A stretch of 64,000 nucleotides of DNA from Pseudomonas peradeniyensis (GCF_014268935.2 NZ_JABWRJ020000001.1:496001-560000), one strand, 5' to 3'; counted from the first letter of the stretch, positions 35,947 through 47,019 are shown. A program made the numbers and translations. The notes: generated by a model not told the origin, from the sequence alone.

Positions 35947-36024
35947 GGCGTGATCTCCCATCGTAGAGTCGGGATAGCTTCCTGCGTCCGGCGCGCCCGC
36001 GCAAGCGTCGGACGCGCCTTGGCC

Positions 36025-36354
36025 TCAGGGGCGGCGGCTGTTGCCGAGAAACAGGCGGATCAGCGGTACCAGGCTGGTGCCCAGGCGTACCAGGCGCGTC
36101 AGGTTGCCGCTGCGCACGCCCTTGCCGGTGAGAAAACCCAGGGCGACGACGGCGCCGATGCCCCACAGCGAGCCGTGCTTGACCCCCAGGCCCTCGCCGA
36201 ACGAGCTGCCCATGCCGCGCAGGCGGCGGACTGGTTCGAGCAACTGGCCGGACTCGTGGCGGATTTCCTGGCGGTGCATTTCCATGCGCAGGCGCAGCAG
36301 CGCCTTGCGCAGCTCACGTGGGTTACGGGTGTTGGGCAGTTCGGGCAGGCTCAT
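36025..36354 (-). CDS. YqjK-like small protein
   Basis: 109 aa. Basic N-terminal helix (MSLPELPNTRNPRELRKALL) and hydrophobic stretches at about 65-75 (LWGIGAVVALGFLTG) and 90-103. It resembles E. coli YqjK in size, charge and place rather than by a strong motif. Its ATG overlaps the stop of the preceding gene in ATGA, so the two are translationally coupled. Function unknown; probably a membrane-associated partner of the neighbouring YqjE-like protein. Confidence 0.7.
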   Translation of the reverse strand: MSLPELPNTRNPRELRKALLRLRMEMHRQEIRHESGQLLEPVRRLRGMGSSFGEGLGVKHGSLWGIGAVVALGFLTGKGVRSGNLTRLVRLGTSLVPLIRLFLGNSRRP

Positions 36355-36725
36355 GGCAGCAGGCGCTCCCGATCCTTGGCCAACTCCTCGAGGGTGGCGT
36401 TGAACGGTGAGGACTCATCGAACACCGCGGCTTTCAGGCGCAGGCCGCAGTACAGCGCGGCGAGCCCGTAGAACACGCACAGGCCGATGATCCCGGCCAG
36501 CCGGTAGCTGTCCCACAGCAGCACCAGCAGCAGGCCCGACAGCGCGGTCAGCAGCAGCAGGGCGAACACCAGGGCGAGGCCCGCGAACAACAGCAGGCTG
36601 AGGGTGCGGGCCTTCTGCTCCTGCAACTCGATGCCGAACAACTCGATATGGCTGTGCAGCAGCCCCAATATGGCCGCGCCCAGGCGCCGACCGGAGGCGC
36701 CCGTGCCGATGGCGTCGTTGTCCAT
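36351..36725 (-). CDS. YqjE/Holin-X-like membrane protein
   Basis: 124 aa. Soluble start with GLLHSHIELFGIELQEQKAR, the phage-holin-superfamily (DUF1469/YqjE) signature, then two membrane helices (LSLLLFAGLALVFALLLLTA with LSGLLLVLLW, and LAGIIGLCVFYGLAALYCGL). GAGGAG precedes the ATG at 36725. It sits nine bases after the YqjD-like gene and overlaps the YqjK-like gene by four. Despite the family name there is no phage context. Likely an inner-membrane protein of stationary or stress physiology. Confidence 0.82.
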   Translation of the reverse strand: MDNDAIGTGASGRRLGAAILGLLHSHIELFGIELQEQKARTLSLLLFAGLALVFALLLLTALSGLLLVLLWDSYRLAGIIGLCVFYGLAALYCGLRLKAAVFDESSPFNATLEELAKDRERLLP

Positions 36726-36734
36726 GCCGGCTCC

Positions 36735-37046
36735 TCAGCGCTTGGCCAGCAGGCCGATCAGCAGGCCGACGCCGGCGGCGATGCCGATGGCCTGCCACGG
36801 GTTCTCCTGCACGTACTCCTCGGCGCTGCCAAGGGCCGCCTGGCCACGGGCGCGCACCGAGTCCTGGGTCAACTGCAGGGTTTCGCGGGCCTGTACCAGG
36901 CGTTCGTGGATCTGCTCGCGCAGTTCGTCGGCCTGGTCGCCGGCCAGGTTGGCGGTGTCGGCGAGCAGCTTCTCGGTGTCGCGGACCAGGGCCTGGAAGT
37001 CAGCCATCAATATTTCCTGTGCAGTCTTTGCCGATTTGCTGGCCAT
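36735..37046 (-). CDS. DUF883 (ElaB/YqjD-like) membrane-anchored ribosome-binding protein
   Basis: 103 aa from the ATG at 37046 (MASKSAKTAQEILMADFQAL), with GAGAGG upstream; an earlier ATG at 37178 gives an implausible leader. Long amphipathic helix (DTEKLLADTANLAGDQADEL), then YVQENPWQAIGIAAGVGLLI, the glycine-rich C-terminal membrane helix that defines the family. E. coli YqjD binds ribosomes at the membrane in stationary phase and is RpoS-dependent. First gene of the four-gene set ending in dgt. Confidence 0.88.
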   Translation of the reverse strand: MASKSAKTAQEILMADFQALVRDTEKLLADTANLAGDQADELREQIHERLVQARETLQLTQDSVRARGQAALGSAEEYVQENPWQAIGIAAGVGLLIGLLAKR

Positions 37047-37121
37047 GGATGGGCCTCTCCCTGTGGATGTGTACTGGTTATTTCGAGTGATCGGTGGCGC
37101 GGAAGGTTCAGCGGGATGTGT

Positions 37122-37137
37122 TGGTACAGCGCTTGCT
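37122..37137 (+). promoter_or_regulatory. Sigma-54 promoter for the ammonium transporter gene
   Basis: TGGTAC-AGCGC-TTGCT matches the -24/-12 consensus with one change (T for C) and correct GG-to-GC spacing. Predicted start is near 37148, giving a leader of about 200 bases. Ammonium transporters are classic NtrC/sigma-54 targets. Confidence 0.6.
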
Positions 37138-37282
37138 AAAAAGCGGTGCGTGTCCGCCAAGGCTTGCGCCGAAACCATGCGCCAGCGCTGCGGATACCGC
37201 TAAACCTTAACCCAATCCACGACAAACCCAAGAAAAAACCACGCAGGCGCCGCCCGGCTCACCGAAACGGGGCAGGGGCCTG

Positions 37283-37298
37283 GCACCGATCCGGTGCA
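37283..37298 (+). promoter_or_regulatory. NtrC-like inverted repeat upstream of the ammonium transporter
   Basis: GCACC-GATCC-GGTGCA resembles the NtrC consensus TGCACC-N5-GGTGCA, with one base off on the left. It lies downstream of the predicted promoter and 52 bases before the ATG, an unusual place for an enhancer site. The rest of the 37047-37350 gap shows nothing else clear. Confidence 0.35.
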
Positions 37299-37350
37299 TG
37301 GATGCCGGTTCTTGAACTGTCCTGGTGCCTTTTTGCAGGTCTGCCACTTC

Positions 37351-38559
37351 ATGGAAAACATGCACAGCGCGATGGACTCCCTGGTCCATGGCTCCAACAC
37401 CTTGTTCATCCTCATGGGCGCGATCCTGGTCCTGGCCATGCACGCGGGGTTCGCCTTTCTCGAGGTCGGCACGGTGCGGCACAAGAACCAGGTCAACGCC
37501 CTGTCGAAGATCCTCAGCGACTTCGCCATCTCGGCCCTGGTGTATTTCTTCATCGGCTATTGGGTCGCCTATGGCGTGAGCTTCCTGCAGCCGGCGGCGA
37601 CGCTGGCCAGCGATCACGGCTATGCGCTGGTCAAGTGCTTCTTCCTGCTGACCTTCGCCGCGGCCATTCCGGCGATCATCTCCGGCGGTATCGCCGAGCG
37701 CGCGCGCTTTGCGCCGCAACTGTGCGCGACGGCTTTGATCGTGGCGTTCATCTACCCGTTCTTCGAGGGCGTGGTGTGGAATGGCAACTTCGGCCTGCAG
37801 GCCTGGTTGCAGGCGCGTTTCGGCGCGCCGTTCCATGATTTTGCCGGGTCCGTGGTGGTGCACGCCATGGGCGGCTGGCTGGCGCTGGCGGCGGTATTGT
37901 TGCTCGGCGCGCGCCGTGGCCGCTACCGCGACGGACGCCTGGTGGCGTTCGCGCCGTCGAGCATTCCGTTCCTGGCGCTGGGCTCGTGGATCCTGATCAT
38001 CGGCTGGTTCGGCTTCAACGTCATGAGCGCGCAGACCCTGCAGGGGGTTAGCGGGCTGGTGGCGATCAACTCGTTGATGGCCATGGTCGGCGGCACGCTG
38101 TCGGCCCTGCTGGCCGGGCGCAACGACCCGGGCTTCCTGCACAACGGCCCGCTGGCCGGCCTGGTGGCGGTATGCGCGGGCTCCGACCTGATGCACCCGG
38201 TGGGCGCGCTGGTCACCGGGCTGGTGGCCGGTGGCCTGTTCGTCTGGTGCTTCACCGCCGCGCAGAACCGCTGGAAGATCGACGATGTGCTGGGCGTGTG
38301 GCCATTGCACGGCGTGTGTGGCGTATGGGGCGGCATCGCTTGCGGCGTGTTCGGCCAGGCGGCCCTGGGCGGCTTGGGCGGCGTCAGCCTGGTCAGCCAG
38401 TTGCTGGGGAGCCTGGCGGGCGTGCTGGTGGCGCTGGCCGGCGGTTTTGCCGTGTATGGCCTGATCAAGGCGCTGCATGGCCTGCGCCTGAGCCACGAGG
38501 AGGAGTTCCAGGGGGCGGACCTGGCCGTGCACCGGATCGGCGCCACCAGCCAGGATTGA
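37351..38559 (+). CDS. Ammonium transporter (Amt/Mep/Rh family)
   Basis: 402 aa with about 11 membrane helices. Starts MENMHSAMDSLVHGSNTLFI; an upstream in-frame ATG at 37294 gives an unlikely leader. The twin pore histidines are visible in DFAGSVVVHAMGGWLAL and VLGVWPLHGVCGVWGGIACG. The N-terminal block MHAGFAFLEVGTVRHKNQVN is typical of the bacterial family. It imports ammonium across the inner membrane when nitrogen is scarce. No glnK gene precedes it, so it is not the usual glnK-amtB pair and is perhaps a second Amt. The sigma-54 promoter at 37122 supports nitrogen control. Confidence 0.93.
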   Translation: MENMHSAMDSLVHGSNTLFILMGAILVLAMHAGFAFLEVGTVRHKNQVNALSKILSDFAISALVYFFIGYWVAYGVSFLQPAATLASDHGYALVKCFFLLTFAAAIPAIISGGIAERARFAPQLCATALIVAFIYPFFEGVVWNGNFGLQAWLQARFGAPFHDFAGSVVVHAMGGWLALAAVLLLGARRGRYRDGRLVAFAPSSIPFLALGSWILIIGWFGFNVMSAQTLQGVSGLVAINSLMAMVGGTLSALLAGRNDPGFLHNGPLAGLVAVCAGSDLMHPVGALVTGLVAGGLFVWCFTAAQNRWKIDDVLGVWPLHGVCGVWGGIACGVFGQAALGGLGGVSLVSQLLGSLAGVLVALAGGFAVYGLIKALHGLRLSHEEEFQGADLAVHRIGATSQD

Positions 38560-38631
38560 GCCAGGTCAGGTGCGCGTTGGCGGGGACGGACCTAGAATGA
38601 GCATCCATTCATGCGAATTACGGATGTCTGC

Positions 38632-38868
38632 ATGCTCCCTGAAACCCAGTTGTTCGGCACCGTGGGGTGCCACCTGTGCGAAGTGGCCGAGGCTGTGCTG
38701 ATGCCGTTCGTCGAGCACGGCCTGCTGGTCGAGCTGGTCGATATCGCCGACAGCGAGGCGCTGTTCGAACGCTATGGGCTGAGCATCCCGGTGCTGCGCC
38801 GTTGCGATACCGGCGCCGAGCTGGGCTGGCCGTTCGATGCCGAGCAGGTGGTGGCCTTCCTCGGCTGA
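38632..38868 (+). CDS. Glutaredoxin-like (DUF836) thiol protein
   Basis: 78 aa (MLPETQLFGTVGCHLCEVAE). Thioredoxin-fold small protein with the redox pair in GCHLCE and a cis-proline in YGLSIPVLRR. The ATG at 38632 has GGA nine bases upstream; an in-frame ATG at 38611 would add seven residues and has no ribosome site. It probably acts as a cytosolic thiol-disulfide protein; partner unknown. It lies just upstream of the LexA-controlled gene but ends before that promoter. Confidence 0.82.
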   Translation: MLPETQLFGTVGCHLCEVAEAVLMPFVEHGLLVELVDIADSEALFERYGLSIPVLRRCDTGAELGWPFDAEQVVAFLG

Positions 38869-38876
38869 ACCGTGCA

Positions 38877-38906
38877 TTGACGAGCGGGTGGCTCGCTCCG
38901 TATGCT
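38877..38906 (+). promoter_or_regulatory. Predicted sigma-70 promoter overlapping the LexA box
   Basis: TTGACG, an 18-base spacer, then TATGCT. The -10 hexamer overlaps the first bases of the LexA box, so LexA would block RNA polymerase. It starts nine bases after the preceding stop codon. Confidence 0.5.
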
Positions 38907-38920
38907 GTATATAAATACAG
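38905..38920. promoter_or_regulatory. LexA (SOS) box
   Basis: CTGTATATAAATACAG fits the gamma-proteobacterial SOS consensus CTG-N10-CAG with an alternating TA core, differing from the ideal core by one base. It stands 17 bases before the ATG of the small gene at 38937, the expected place for a repressor site. Confidence 0.85.
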
Positions 38921-38936
38921 TATCCGAGGTGAAGCC

Positions 38937-39245
38937 ATGCTCAATGTCGAGCAACTCAAGTACAGCATCAATCACATGGCTCCCGAGCGTGTGTGCGAGG
39001 CCGTGCTGGAATTGCGCCTCGACGGCATCGTCACCGACGAACGCACGCCGTTCGGCAAGGTGCATTTCAACACCTGCTTCGCCGAGATCGAGGCGCTGTT
39101 CCAGCGCGCCGGCTTCCACCGTCCGCTGGACGTGGTGGGCTACCAGGGCCTGAGCTACGCCCTCTACGATCCGGGGCGCTGGGACGCGGTGCAGGTGCTG
39201 CGCTGGCTCAAGGCGCGTTGCGAGCCGGCCAGCGAGGCTGGTTGA
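38937..39245 (+). CDS. SOS-controlled hypothetical protein, 102 aa
   Basis: I do not recognise a named family. It starts MLNVEQLKYSINHMAPERVC with GAGGTGA at ideal spacing. Mixed alpha/beta composition, no membrane helix, and a tryptophan-containing C-terminus (WDAVQVLRWLKARCEPASEA). It contains VHFNTCFAEIEALFQRAGFH. The perfect LexA box in front makes DNA-damage induction very likely. It is not YebG, SulA, RecX or RecN by sequence. The pseudouridine-synthase gene follows after 47 bases and could be cotranscribed. A candidate uncharacterised member of the Pseudomonas SOS response. Confidence 0.85.
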   Translation: MLNVEQLKYSINHMAPERVCEAVLELRLDGIVTDERTPFGKVHFNTCFAEIEALFQRAGFHRPLDVVGYQGLSYALYDPGRWDAVQVLRWLKARCEPASEAG

Positions 39246-39292
39246 GGGGCGTGGGGTAGGGGATAATGCCGCCCCCTGCAAAACCGAGCCTG

Positions 39293-40180
39293 ATGATGAC
39301 CACGCCTTTCGACCCCGCCCGCCAGCAAGCCAGCACCGTATGCCTGCCCCCAGGGCCCTGGACGACCGTGCTCGACTGCCTGTGCGATCATTTCAAGGGC
39401 ATCGACCGTGAGCAGTGGCTCGACCGCTTCGCCCGGGGCCGGGTGCTGAATGCCGATGGCCAGCCTATTGCGGCGGATACGCTTTATCGGCGGGGCATGC
39501 GTTTGCACTATTTCCGTGAAGTGCCCAACGAGAAGGTGATCCCGGTGCAGGAAGAAATCCTGCATGTCGACGAGCACCTGGTGGTGGCGGACAAACCGCA
39601 CTTCCTGCCTGTCACGCCCACCGGCGAGTACGTCGAACAGACGCTGCTGCGCCGGCTGATCCGGCGCCTGGACAACCCGCACCTGGTGCCATTGCACCGC
39701 ATCGACCGGCACACTGCCGGGCTGGTGCTGTTTTCCGCCAACCCGCAGAGCCGTGGCGCCTATCAGCGCCTGTTCCCTGAGCGGCGCATCGACAAGCACT
39801 ACCAGGCCATCGCCTCAGCCATGCCGCAGCATCACTACCCGCTGGTGCACCGCAGCCGTTTGGTGCATGGCGAACCGTTCTTCCGCATGCATGAGGTGGA
39901 AGGGGTCGACAACAGTGAAACCCATGCCTGTGTGCTGGAGAAGAATGGCGAGCTGTGGCGCTATGGCCTGTCACCGGTCACCGGCAAGACTCACCAGTTG
40001 CGGGTGCATATGGCGGCGTTGGGCGCGGGGATCTGCAACGATCCTTTTTATCCGCATCTGGTCAACGAACAGGATGATTACGCACGGCCACTCAAGCTGC
40101 TGGCCCATAGCCTGCGCTTCGAGGATCCGCTGACGGGTGAGGCGCGTTACTTCGAGAGCCGGCTGACGCTCGACTGGTAA
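39293..40180 (+). CDS. RluA-family RNA pseudouridine synthase
   Basis: 295 aa from the ATG at 39293 (MMTTPFDPARQQAST). N-terminal S4-like part, then the catalytic motif PLHRIDRHTAGLVLFSANPQ with the essential Asp, and the later KTHQLRVHMAALGAGICNDP typical of RluA-type enzymes. It converts uridine to pseudouridine in rRNA or tRNA; the target site cannot be assigned from sequence. The gene sits between the SOS gene and a REP doublet, convergent with aer. Confidence 0.9.
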   Translation: MMTTPFDPARQQASTVCLPPGPWTTVLDCLCDHFKGIDREQWLDRFARGRVLNADGQPIAADTLYRRGMRLHYFREVPNEKVIPVQEEILHVDEHLVVADKPHFLPVTPTGEYVEQTLLRRLIRRLDNPHLVPLHRIDRHTAGLVLFSANPQSRGAYQRLFPERRIDKHYQAIASAMPQHHYPLVHRSRLVHGEPFFRMHEVEGVDNSETHACVLEKNGELWRYGLSPVTGKTHQLRVHMAALGAGICNDPFYPHLVNEQDDYARPLKLLAHSLRFEDPLTGEARYFESRLTLDW

Positions 40181-40182
40181 AA

Positions 40183-40268
40183 GCATCGCCGGCAAGCCGG
40201 CTCCCACAGGTACGGCGCAGGTCTCGAAATCGATGCGGCCGGTGTGGGAGCCGGCTTGCCGGCGATGC
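40183..40268. repeat. REP doublet, GCCGGCAAGCCGGC variant
   Basis: GCATCGCCGGCAAGCCGGCT at 40183 with an inverse copy ending at 40268 around a 32-base spacer. The stem is GCCGGC instead of GCGGGG/CCCGC, but the loop and flanks are the same, so it is a compensated subfamily. It separates the convergent synthase and aer genes. Confidence 0.85.
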
Positions 40269-40293
40269 GCCGCGTAAGCGGCGCCCTATGGAC

Positions 40294-41859
40294 TCAGCGG
40301 TTGAAGCGTTCCACCAGCGAGTACTGGGTACCCGCCGTGCTGGTCAGCTCTTCGCTGAGCAGCGCCGAGCGCTGGGCCTGGCCGGAGGTCTGGTCGGCCA
40401 AGTCGGCGATGGTGCTGATGTTGCGGCTGATCTCCTCGGCCACCGCGCTCTGCTCTTCGGTGGCGGCGGCGATCTGGGTGGCCATGTCGGTGATGTTGGC
40501 CACGGCCTCGCTGATGCCCACCAGCGCCTGGTCGGCCTGCATGACCCGCTCGACGCCTTCCTGGGCTTGGCGGTGGCCAGTCTCCATGGTCTGCACCGCA
40601 TTGTTGGCGGTCTGTTGCAGCTTGGCGATCAGGGTGTGGATCTGCCCGGTGGATTCGGCGGTGCGCTGGGCCAGCTGGCGTACCTCGTCGGCGACCACGG
40701 CAAAGCCACGGCCCATCTCCCCGGCGCGCGCCGCTTCGATGGCGGCGTTGAGCGCCAGCAGGTTGGTCTGGTCGGCGATGCCCTTGATCACATCGACCAC
40801 GCCGCCGATCTCGTCGCTGTCCTTGGCCAACTGGGTGACGGTCAGCCCGGTCTCGCCCACGGCGGCGGACAGCCGCTCGATGGCGTCACGGGTTTCGCCG
40901 GCGATGTTGCGGCCCTGGCTGGTCAGGCGGTTGGCTTCCTGGGTGGCGTCGGCGGTACGCTGGACATGGTTGGCCACCTCCTGGGTGGTGGCGGCCATCT
41001 GGTTGACGGCGGCGGCGACCTGCTCGGTCTCCACCCGCTGGCGCTCCAGGCCCGACGAGCTCTGGTGGGCGAGGGCGTCGGACTGGCGGGCCTGGTCGCT
41101 GAGCTGCTCGGCGCTGTCCTGCAGGCGGGTCAGGCAGGTCTTCATCCGTGCGTCCTGGCTGAGCATGGCCATTTCCAGGCGTGCCTGGACACCGCGGCTG
41201 TCGGTGTACATCTGCGCGATCAGCGGGTCGGAGGTGGTCTGTTCGGCCAGGCGCAGCAGGCGCTTGAGGCCGCGCTGCTGCCAGCTCAGGCCGAGCAGGC
41301 CGAGCGGCACCGACAGGCCGGCGGCCAGGGCGAAGCCCCAGGAGTGGCCGAGCCAGTTGCCGATCAGGAAGCCGACCTGGCTGACCAGGATGAACGGCAG
41401 CCAGTCCTGCAGCACCGGCAGCCACTTGTCACGTTTCGGGATGGCCGAGCGGCCCTGGTTGATGCGCTGGTACAGCGCTTCGGCGCGGCGGATCTGCTCG
41501 GCGGTGGGCTTGACCCGCACCGACTCGTAGCCAACCACCTGGTTGCTGTCGAAGATCGGCGTGACGTAGGCATTGACCCAGTAGTGGTCGCCCGACTTGC
41601 AGCGGTTCTTGACGATGCCCATCCACGGCAGGCCTTGCTTGAGGGTCTGCCACATGTGGGCGAACACGGCCGGCGGCACATCGGGGTGGCGCACCAGGTT
41701 GTGCGGCGCGCCCATCAGCTCCTCGCGGGAAAAACCGCTGATCTCGATGAAGGCATCGTTGCAGTAGGTGATCACGCCCTTGGCGTTGGTGGTGGAGATC
41801 AACCGCTGCTGGGCAGGGAAAGTCCGTTCTCTCTGGGTAATCGGCTGGTTGTTACGCAT
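40294..41859 (-). CDS. aer: Aerotaxis receptor Aer
   Basis: 521 aa, the normal length for Pseudomonas Aer. N-terminal PAS domain that binds FAD ([40 protein letters not shown]), a hydrophobic membrane region at about 160-205, a HAMP-like linker, and a C-terminal signalling hairpin ([40 protein letters not shown]). It senses redox state and steers swimming through CheA. The start is the ATG at 41859 ([14 protein letters not shown]); the longer frame is rejected. acnA lies one gene away, as in P. aeruginosa. Confidence 0.95.
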   Translation of the reverse strand: MRNNQPITQRERTFPAQQRLISTTNAKGVITYCNDAFIEISGFSREELMGAPHNLVRHPDVPPAVFAHMWQTLKQGLPWMGIVKNRCKSGDHYWVNAYVTPIFDSNQVVGYESVRVKPTAEQIRRAEALYQRINQGRSAIPKRDKWLPVLQDWLPFILVSQVGFLIGNWLGHSWGFALAAGLSVPLGLLGLSWQQRGLKRLLRLAEQTTSDPLIAQMYTDSRGVQARLEMAMLSQDARMKTCLTRLQDSAEQLSDQARQSDALAHQSSSGLERQRVETEQVAAAVNQMAATTQEVANHVQRTADATQEANRLTSQGRNIAGETRDAIERLSAAVGETGLTVTQLAKDSDEIGGVVDVIKGIADQTNLLALNAAIEAARAGEMGRGFAVVADEVRQLAQRTAESTGQIHTLIAKLQQTANNAVQTMETGHRQAQEGVERVMQADQALVGISEAVANITDMATQIAAATEEQSAVAEEISRNISTIADLADQTSGQAQRSALLSEELTSTAGTQYSLVERFNR

Positions 41860-41933
41860 TGGCTGTTCAATCCGCAAGGCTTTCGACGGGTATCGGCAAG
41901 CCTCTGGTTTTATTGAATGAATATTTAACTGGC

Positions 41934-41947
41934 TTGATCTGGGGCAA
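41934..41947. promoter_or_regulatory. Possible ANR/FNR box upstream of aer
   Basis: TTGAT-CTGG-GGCAA keeps one perfect half-site of the TTGAT-N4-ATCAA consensus and three of five bases in the other. It is centred about 81 bases upstream of the aer start. ANR control of aer is known in P. aeruginosa. Confidence 0.35.
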
Positions 41948-42059
41948 GGTGCCATCAGTGCGGCTGAGCTAATGCAGCCCACCTGATCGCAGCCGTTGCC
42001 GCCAATATTGCAGTTTTCTTTATAAATGATGACGATCAGGTCTGATCATGACCGATTGT

Positions 42060-42836
42060 TCAATTAGGGGCCAGCATCGGGTAGCTGAAAGCGGCGAAGT
42101 GCGCCAGGTTGACGCAGGTGTGGCACAGCACCGCCGCCGCCAGCCCGCCATGGCGATAGGCCAGACCATACCCCACCCCGGCCAGGGTGGCCAGGTAGAA
42201 CCATTGCCAGCCACCGGCCAGGTGCGCGAGGCCGAACAACAGCGCGGCCACCAGCAACGCCAGCCCTTCATGCCTGAACAGACGTTGCAGGCCGCCCTGG
42301 ATATAGCCGCGGAACAGCAGTTCCTCGGTCAGGCTCACCAGCAGCAGGTTGTTCAGCAGCCACAGCCAGGCCTGGTCCGGCCATTTCGGTGCCCAGGCCA
42401 GCATGCCCAGGGCCCAGGCGCCACCCAGGCAGGCGAGCAGGGTCAGGGGCAGGGTCAGTGCCAGGCCCGGCAGCAGGCCGCGTGGGCGCAGTATCACCAG
42501 CCACGGGCAGGCCAGCAGCAACCACAGGCCGATCAGGGGCTTGTCCAGGTTGAGGTACAGGGAGAAGGGCGCGGCGCCGTCACTGAGCACGGCCTTGTCG
42601 ATCACCTTGGCGCTGTGGAAGCCGGGTAGCCAGTGCAGGGCCAGGGCGATGGCCAGGACGATGAACAACAGGTGGCCGAGGCTCTGTTGCCAGCGCACCG
42701 GACGGCGGGCGAGCAGGGCACTGCACAGCAGCGCGAGCAAGGCGGGCAGGGCAGCGAGACCGAGGCTGCCGTAGGTCAGGGCGATCGCATAGCCGAGGGC
42801 GAGCAGGATCAGGGCGATCCAGTGGGGAAGAGGCAT
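42060..42836 (-). CDS. CPBP-family intramembrane glutamic protease
   Basis: 258 aa with about eight membrane helices. The three CPBP/Abi motifs are all present: SLTEELLFRGYIQGGL (EExxxR), LLFGLAHLAGG (FxxxH) and AAVLCHTCVNLAHF (HxxxN). Members include prenyl-protein proteases and bacteriocin-immunity proteins; the substrate here is unknown. It lies between aer and acnA, with its own 129-base upstream gap that contains a REP doublet. Confidence 0.88.
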   Translation of the reverse strand: MPLPHWIALILLALGYAIALTYGSLGLAALPALLALLCSALLARRPVRWQQSLGHLLFIVLAIALALHWLPGFHSAKVIDKAVLSDGAAPFSLYLNLDKPLIGLWLLLACPWLVILRPRGLLPGLALTLPLTLLACLGGAWALGMLAWAPKWPDQAWLWLLNNLLLVSLTEELLFRGYIQGGLQRLFRHEGLALLVAALLFGLAHLAGGWQWFYLATLAGVGYGLAYRHGGLAAAVLCHTCVNLAHFAAFSYPMLAPN

Positions 42837-42911
42837 GACATTTCCTTAGTGCCGGTGAATCCGAGGAGGGTAGGACTCCTCGTTTGGCCGTCAGGACACC
42901 TGAAATCAGCC

Positions 42912-42960
42912 ACGCGGGGCAAGCCCTCACATTGCGTGGGAGCGGGCTTGCCCCGCGATG
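42912..42960. repeat. REP doublet with a truncated left unit
   Basis: CACGCGGGGCAAGCC at 42912 lacks the CGCTCC part before TCAC. The right unit, GTGGGAGCGGGCTTGCCCCG and onward, is complete to 42960. It starts just before the acnA stop on the other strand. Confidence 0.75.
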
Positions 42961-42965
42961 GGGCC

Positions 42966-45707
<2,742 letters not shown>

Positions 45708-45926
45708 TTACAACTCCTTGTGCTCCGGTGCCCGGCGATTGCGGGTCGCTCGCCGGTGTCACCGCTCTGGACCGGTCCGCACGGCACGGACCTGGCTGAA
45801 CAGTCAGGTTAGACCGGTTTGCCTGGCCTGACCCTTTTCTGGACCGATGGGGCGTGTCGTCGGTTCCGATCTTCCTTTATCATTCGCCGCCCTGGCGCCG
45901 TCTGCGCCAGTGATGTGGAGTGAGAA

Positions 45927-46991
45927 ATGAATACCCTGTTCATGCATTGCCGGCCCGGCTTCGAGGGCGAGGTCTGCGCCGAAATCAGCGAACATGCCGC
46001 CCACCTGGGCGTGGCCGGCTATGCCAAGGGCAAGCCGCAGAGCGCTTGCGCCGAGTTCGTCTGCAGCGAGGCGGACGGCGCCGAACGCATGATGCAGACG
46101 CTGCGTTTTTCGCAGCTGATCTTCCCGCGCCAGTGGGCCCGCGGCGCCTATGTCGAGCTGCCGGAGACCGACCGCATCAGCGTGCTGCTCGAGCACCTGG
46201 CCGGGCTGCCGGTGTGCGGCAGCCTGTGGCTGGAAGTGCTCGACAGCAACGATGGCAAGGAGCTGTCGACCTTCTGCCGCAAGTTCGAGGTGCCGCTGCG
46301 CAAGGCCCTGGAAAAGGCCGGGCGGCTGGTGGACGACGCCCGGCGGCCGCGCCTGCTGCTGACCTTCATCAGTGGCCGGCGGGTGTTCCTGGGGCTGGCC
46401 GAGGCCGACAACTCGGCGCTCTGGCCGATGGGCATCCCGCGCCTGAAGTTCCCCCGCGAGGCCCCCAGCCGCTCGACCCTCAAGCTCGAGGAGGCCTGGC
46501 ACCAGTTCATCCCCCGCGAGCAGTGGGACCAGCGCCTGAACGACGACATGACCGGTGTCGACCTGGGCGCCGCGCCCGGCGGCTGGACCTACCAGCTGGT
46601 CAAGCGCGGCATGCTGGTGACCGCCATCGACAACGGGCCGATGGCCGAAAGCCTGATGGACACCGGCCTGGTCACCCACCTGATGGCCGACGGCTTCACC
46701 TGGAAGCCCCGCCAGACCGTGGACTGGATGGTCTGCGACATCGTCGAGAAGCCGGCGCGCACCGCCTCGCTGATCGAGACCTGGCTGGGGGAAGGGCTGT
46801 GCCGCGAGGCGGTGGTCAACCTGAAGCTGCCGATGAAGCAGCGCCATGCCGAGGTGCGCAAGCTGCTCGAGCGCATCGAGGCCGGGTTCAAGGCGCGCAA
46901 GGTGAAGGTGTCGATCGCCTGCAAGCAGCTGTATCACGACCGCGAGGAAGTGACCTGCCACCTGCGCCGGCTGGACCTGAAACCGCGCTGA
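45927..46991 (+). CDS. rlmM: 23S rRNA 2'-O-ribose methyltransferase RlmM (Cm2498)
   Basis: 354 aa. Methylates C2498 of 23S rRNA in E. coli. An N-terminal THUMP-like domain (MNTLFMHCRPGFEGEVCAEI), then a Rossmann methyltransferase domain with VDLGAAPGGWTYQLVKRGML as the SAM site and a K-D-K-E type tetrad spread over WMVCDIVEKP and VVNLKLPMKQRHAEV. The start ATG at 45927 has GTGGAG in front. Followed by tusA after 67 bases. Confidence 0.95.
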   Translation: MNTLFMHCRPGFEGEVCAEISEHAAHLGVAGYAKGKPQSACAEFVCSEADGAERMMQTLRFSQLIFPRQWARGAYVELPETDRISVLLEHLAGLPVCGSLWLEVLDSNDGKELSTFCRKFEVPLRKALEKAGRLVDDARRPRLLLTFISGRRVFLGLAEADNSALWPMGIPRLKFPREAPSRSTLKLEEAWHQFIPREQWDQRLNDDMTGVDLGAAPGGWTYQLVKRGMLVTAIDNGPMAESLMDTGLVTHLMADGFTWKPRQTVDWMVCDIVEKPARTASLIETWLGEGLCREAVVNLKLPMKQRHAEVRKLLERIEAGFKARKVKVSIACKQLYHDREEVTCHLRRLDLKPR

Positions 46992-46998
46992 GGCCAGC

Positions 46999-47019
46999 GC
47001 GGGGCTGTGACAGCCCCGC
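46999..47019 (+). other. GC-rich stem-loop between rlmM and tusA
   Basis: GCGGGGCTG-TGA-CAGCCCCGC is a perfect 9-bp stem eight bases after the rlmM stop. Only TTC follows, so it is at best a weak terminator. Confidence 0.45.

Noticed and set aside
36351..36725. Phage holin
   Set aside because: The domain family name only; YqjE-like context with yqjD- and yqjK-like genes and no phage genes.
37324..37338. Second sigma-54-like motif (TGGTGCCTTTTTGCA) next to the amt start
   Set aside because: The GG-to-GC distance is one base too short, and it lies only 13 bases before the ATG.
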